Positions 61,307-64,000 of a DNA stretch of 64,000 nt are shown here, one piece after another. The notes beneath the pieces were generated by a model that was not told the origin of the DNA, made no database searches, and saw only the letters and a program-made list of their open reading frames with translations. Each line of letters starts with the position of its first letter. Positions within the stretch are counted from its first letter, which is position 1. A program made the translations under genes and the position numbers. Source of the DNA: Porphyra umbilicalis (taxonomy: Eukaryota > Rhodophyta > Bangiophyceae > Bangiales > Bangiaceae); assembly GCA_002049455.2 (NCBI GenBank), contig KV918899.1, positions 62,001-126,000 on the forward strand, in the 5' to 3' direction.

Positions 61307-64000
61307 ATGGCTCGCGGATCTTCCTCACCTTCCCCGCTTGACGGTGGCGCTCCTCCGTTTGAGATGCCTGGCACCAGCCGGGTGACGGACGCGCCACCGG
61401 CGGGAGACCCCGGGGCAACACCGGCCTTGGGCGCCGTGGCCCCCGTGGGGGGTGGAAGGGCGGTCCCGGTTGGCGGCGGCGGTACGGTGGCGGGTGAGTC
61501 GAACTCCCCGCCCGAGGACCCCGGCCGCACGCCGACCACCGGGGCTCGTCCTCCTCCCGGCGCGGGACGGACGTCCACGCTGATGGAGCCCCAGGCAGGG
61601 GGTGCGGGGGTTCACCCTTCCCCCCTGGACGGGCAGCGCATGGAAGGGGCGCCGCCCTTTGGCCCTCCCCGAGTGGACGCGGTGGGCGGTTCATCGGGAA
61701 CTTTAGTTGGCGGGACCCCCGCGAGCCGGGGGCCGCGTCGACCAATGGACGCGCTGTCGCTCGAGGAGGACGAGCGGCAGCGCCGGGAATTACAGCGAGC
61801 GTTCGGGGTCACCCCGGAGGAGGTGGCCCGGGCCCGGTGGCAGAGGACCACCCGGGACCACTGGTCCCTGGACGCGCCGTCGGCGACGGGCGGGTCGGGG
61901 CCCAGCCTGCAGGGGATCGGCGGAGCCGCGGCCCCAGGACCACCTCGGTCGGTGGCCGACCCCGGGCACCTGCGCCACTTGGCTCAGGTGTTCCGCGACG
62001 CCGCGGAGGAAGCGTCGACCGCGGCATCTGACGGGACCCCGGTCCCGGGGCGGGGCGCGGCCGTGGCCCTGGCCCTGGCGGCGGCCCAGGGCCCTTCCCC
62101 CGGAACCGCGAGCGCGGGGGGGCCGGCACCCCCGGAACCCGGGTCAGGCACGTCCAGGGAGCGTACCCGGACGGGGGGCACAACCCGTACCGGGGCCGCC
62201 TTGACGGTGACTGCATCGCCGGGCGCGCGCCCTGCGCGGCCTCGGTCCCGGAGGGGCGCCGAGCGCCGACAACTGAAGCCCGCCCCCTCGAAGGGCCACC
62301 GACGGCGGCGCCACGCCCGACGGGCGCCGTCGCCCCCCTCGTCGGGGCCCCCCTCGTCGACCGAGAGCGACGACAGTCCGTCAAGCTCGTCATCCGCCGC
62401 CAGTAGGGCGGAGTCGACGGACAGCAGCGACGGCTCGACCTCTTCCTCCGCCACCGGCAGTGACCCCGGAGCAACGCGCCGCCGACGGCGAGCACGGGCT
62501 GCCGTCAAGCGGCCACACCGGGCCCTGGTTCAAGAGGCGCTGCGCGCCTTCCGGCGGGAGCAGCGGGAGGACACGGTGGTCGACCCCCGCTTCAAGGGGC
62601 TCCTGGCGCCGGAACGGTACCGACTCGCACAGCGAGGGGGCCGCCTACACCTCCCACGAGGCAATTCCATCCGCGGCATCCGCGCGGACGTCAAGGCCTT
62701 GATGCACACCTCGCGGCAGTTTGCGGGCGATACCCCGTTGGGGTTGGTGGCGTTCCTTGGGAACTTCCAGACGGCATGCGACGGCAGCGGACTGAACGAG
62801 GGTACGGCAGTGACACTGCTGCAGTACTTCGTCACGAGCGAGGTGCTCGGCGTGCTCCAGCGCGCCAAGGACACCCACGCCTCGCGGCAGCTCACGTACA
62901 AGCGCGCGGTCCACGCCCTACTCAACGAGTACCTCGACGGGGACGACCTGGTGGACCACCTCCAGGCCCTCATGCAAGCATCCCAAGAGAAGTGGGAAGA
63001 CGAACACGAGTTTGCGAACCGCATCCTCGATGCTAACCGTGCCTTGGGCTCGGTCCTACAGGAGGCCGAGCTGAAGAGTATCCTACTCAAGGGCGTTGGA
63101 CGGGAAGTCCGGGCCCTGGGGCGGAACTTCAATACCCAGGGCCGGACCTTCCCCAAGCTGCGCAAGTTCCTTGCCAAGACGGGAGCAGCTACCCGGGAGG
63201 CCCGGGGGGTCAAGCTCCAAGCCAAGCCCAAGGGGAGCGCCTCCCGGTCGGTCGGCGGCGAAGAACGGGAGGCCCGTCGGGCCCGGCCGGCGGCATCCGT
63301 CGCTCTCCCGGTGGGAGCCGCCTCGGCCGCGGCTGCTCTGTCCGTCACGGACTACGGGACCGAGGCGGAGCGGGCCGAGTGGGCCGCGGTGTTGGCCGCG
63401 TCGGGGACGCCCGTTGAGTATGGATCCTCGGGCGACGTCCCGGTACTACCGGTGGACAGTCTCCCGCACGCGTCGGGCTGGCAACAGCAGCCCGCGTGGG
63501 GCGGGCGCCCGGAGTTGTACCCCGTGCACACGGGGGCGGGGCGTGGGCGCGGTACCCTGGCGCCGGGCACCCCGGTGCCTCCACGGCCGGGAACCGTCTT
63601 CCCGCACTCGGATCGCCCCCCGCGGTTTCCCCGAGGCGGGGCGCCTCCACCGCGTAGCGGCGGATGGAGTGGGGCACCCGAGGCGGGGCCCCCGCCACGT
63701 CGGCGGGGGGCCTGCTCGTTCTGTGGCCACCTGGGGCACTGGGTGTGGGAGTGCCCCGCCCAGTCTCCCGAGGTGCGGGCCCACGGGCGTGCGCTGCGCG
63801 AGGCAGTCGCGGCACACCGTAACGGGCGGGGACCGGCGCCGCCGGCACCCCTGCCCCTGGGCGCGGGACCGCCGGTTCCACCGGTACCGCCGACCGGCGC
63901 CAACCATGGGACCGTCCCGCCGGGCACGGCTGCCTTCGTCCACGCCGTGGAAACGGATGACCGGGCGTACCCGGACGTAGCGGGCGACGAGGGGGAGAGC
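61307..64000 (+). CDS. retrotransposon Gag polyprotein, 3' truncated by window end
   Basis: An open frame of at least 898 codons from the ATG at 61,307 to the last base of the window without a stop. Residues 1-300 are Pro/Gly/Ala-rich, and 300-410 are basic then Ser-rich. A helical Gag-like capsid region lies at about 425-620 (LGLVAFLGNFQTACD, TAVTLLQYFVTSEVLGVLQR, QEKWEDEHEFANRILDANRA). Then comes an Arg/Pro/Gly linker and one zinc knuckle C803-x2-C806-x4-H811-x4-C816 (CSFCGHLGHWVWEC). This order is that of LTR-retrotransposon Gag (Ty3/gypsy or copia class cannot be told without Pol). It packages element RNA in particles. No break is seen in the visible part. The ATG is the first good candidate, but the frame is open somewhat further upstream. 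Confidence 0.8.
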   Translation, partial: MARGSSSPSPLDGGAPPFEMPGTSRVTDAPPAGDPGATPALGAVAPVGGGRAVPVGGGGTVAGESNSPPEDPGRTPTTGARPPPGAGRTSTLMEPQAGGAGVHPSPLDGQRMEGAPPFGPPRVDAVGGSSGTLVGGTPASRGPRRPMDALSLEEDERQRRELQRAFGVTPEEVARARWQRTTRDHWSLDAPSATGGSGPSLQGIGGAAAPGPPRSVADPGHLRHLAQVFRDAAEEASTAASDGTPVPGRGAAVALALAAAQGPSPGTASAGGPAPPEPGSGTSRERTRTGGTTRTGAALTVTASPGARPARPRSRRGAERRQLKPAPSKGHRRRRHARRAPSPPSSGPPSSTESDDSPSSSSSAASRAESTDSSDGSTSSSATGSDPGATRRRRRARAAVKRPHRALVQEALRAFRREQREDTVVDPRFKGLLAPERYRLAQRGGRLHLPRGNSIRGIRADVKALMHTSRQFAGDTPLGLVAFLGNFQTACDGSGLNEGTAVTLLQYFVTSEVLGVLQRAKDTHASRQLTYKRAVHALLNEYLDGDDLVDHLQALMQASQEKWEDEHEFANRILDANRALGSVLQEAELKSILLKGVGREVRALGRNFNTQGRTFPKLRKFLAKTGAATREARGVKLQAKPKGSASRSVGGEEREARRARPAASVALPVGAASAAAALSVTDYGTEAERAEWAAVLAASGTPVEYGSSGDVPVLPVDSLPHASGWQQQPAWGGRPELYPVHTGAGRGRGTLAPGTPVPPRPGTVFPHSDRPPRFPRGGAPPPRSGGWSGAPEAGPPPRRRGACSFCGHLGHWVWECPAQSPEVRAHGRALREAVAAHRNGRGPAPPAPLPLGAGPPVPPVPPTGANHGTVPPGTAAFVHAVETDDRAYPDVAGDEGES

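Overview
The window is nuclear DNA of a eukaryote, very GC-rich and intron-poor. The best fit is a red alga of the Porphyra/Pyropia type. This is inference, resting on four things: high GC with long G and C runs; short, rare introns (about 150-280 bases) that mostly begin GTACGT; a plastid-targeted, lumen-type TPM-domain protein of the Psb32/TLP18.3 kind; and a CslA/bacterial-like GT2 polysaccharide synthase. No prokaryotic operon structure, rRNA or convincing tRNA gene was seen.

Layout. 1-5.4 kb: repeats and non-coding DNA. 6.3-7.9 kb: a PIF/Harbinger transposase (+). 8.2-10.05 kb: a CCG-codon satellite. 11.76-12.18 kb: a divergent histone H3 variant (+). 12.6-13.6 and 14.3-14.95 kb: two minisatellites with higher-order structure. 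15.1-17.7 kb: a Myb/SANT-like gene of the Harbinger ORF1 type (-). 20.2-22.5 kb: a two-exon GT2 membrane glycosyltransferase (-). 22.5-31 kb: no recognisable gene, GC-rich low complexity.

31.05-37.9 kb is a compact housekeeping block with alternating strands: ER cyclophilin (+, three exons, one only 14 nt), cytosolic tyrosyl-tRNA synthetase (-), thylakoid TPM/Psb32-like protein (+, five exons) and MYG1 exonuclease (-, two exons). 38-44 kb is mobile DNA: a direct repeat carrying a 38-bp palindrome, a 1.56-kb non-autonomous TA-flanked element with an internal 726-bp tandem duplication, and a complete 3.02-kb pogo/Tigger-like transposon with perfect 25-bp inverted ends, TA duplications and an intact DDD transposase.

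46.6-55.5 kb holds a second gene cluster: a bZIP-like basic-region protein (+), a probably plastid-targeted ankyrin protein (-), a LURP-one-like protein (-), TIP41 (+) and aspartyl aminopeptidase (-). Several of these have recognisable protein sequence hopping between reading frames exactly at G or C homopolymers. That points to consensus errors or hypervariable tracts rather than separate genes. 55.5-61.3 kb contains short inverted-word clusters, transposon remnants and a MITE-like element. 61.3 kb to the window end is the Gag part of a retrotransposon with a CCHC knuckle, running off the edge.

The most unusual items are the H3 variant lacking K9, K27, K56 and K79 equivalents, the 14-nt microexon, the frame-hopping genes, and five clusters in which a local 9-13-nt word is repeated in both orientations.
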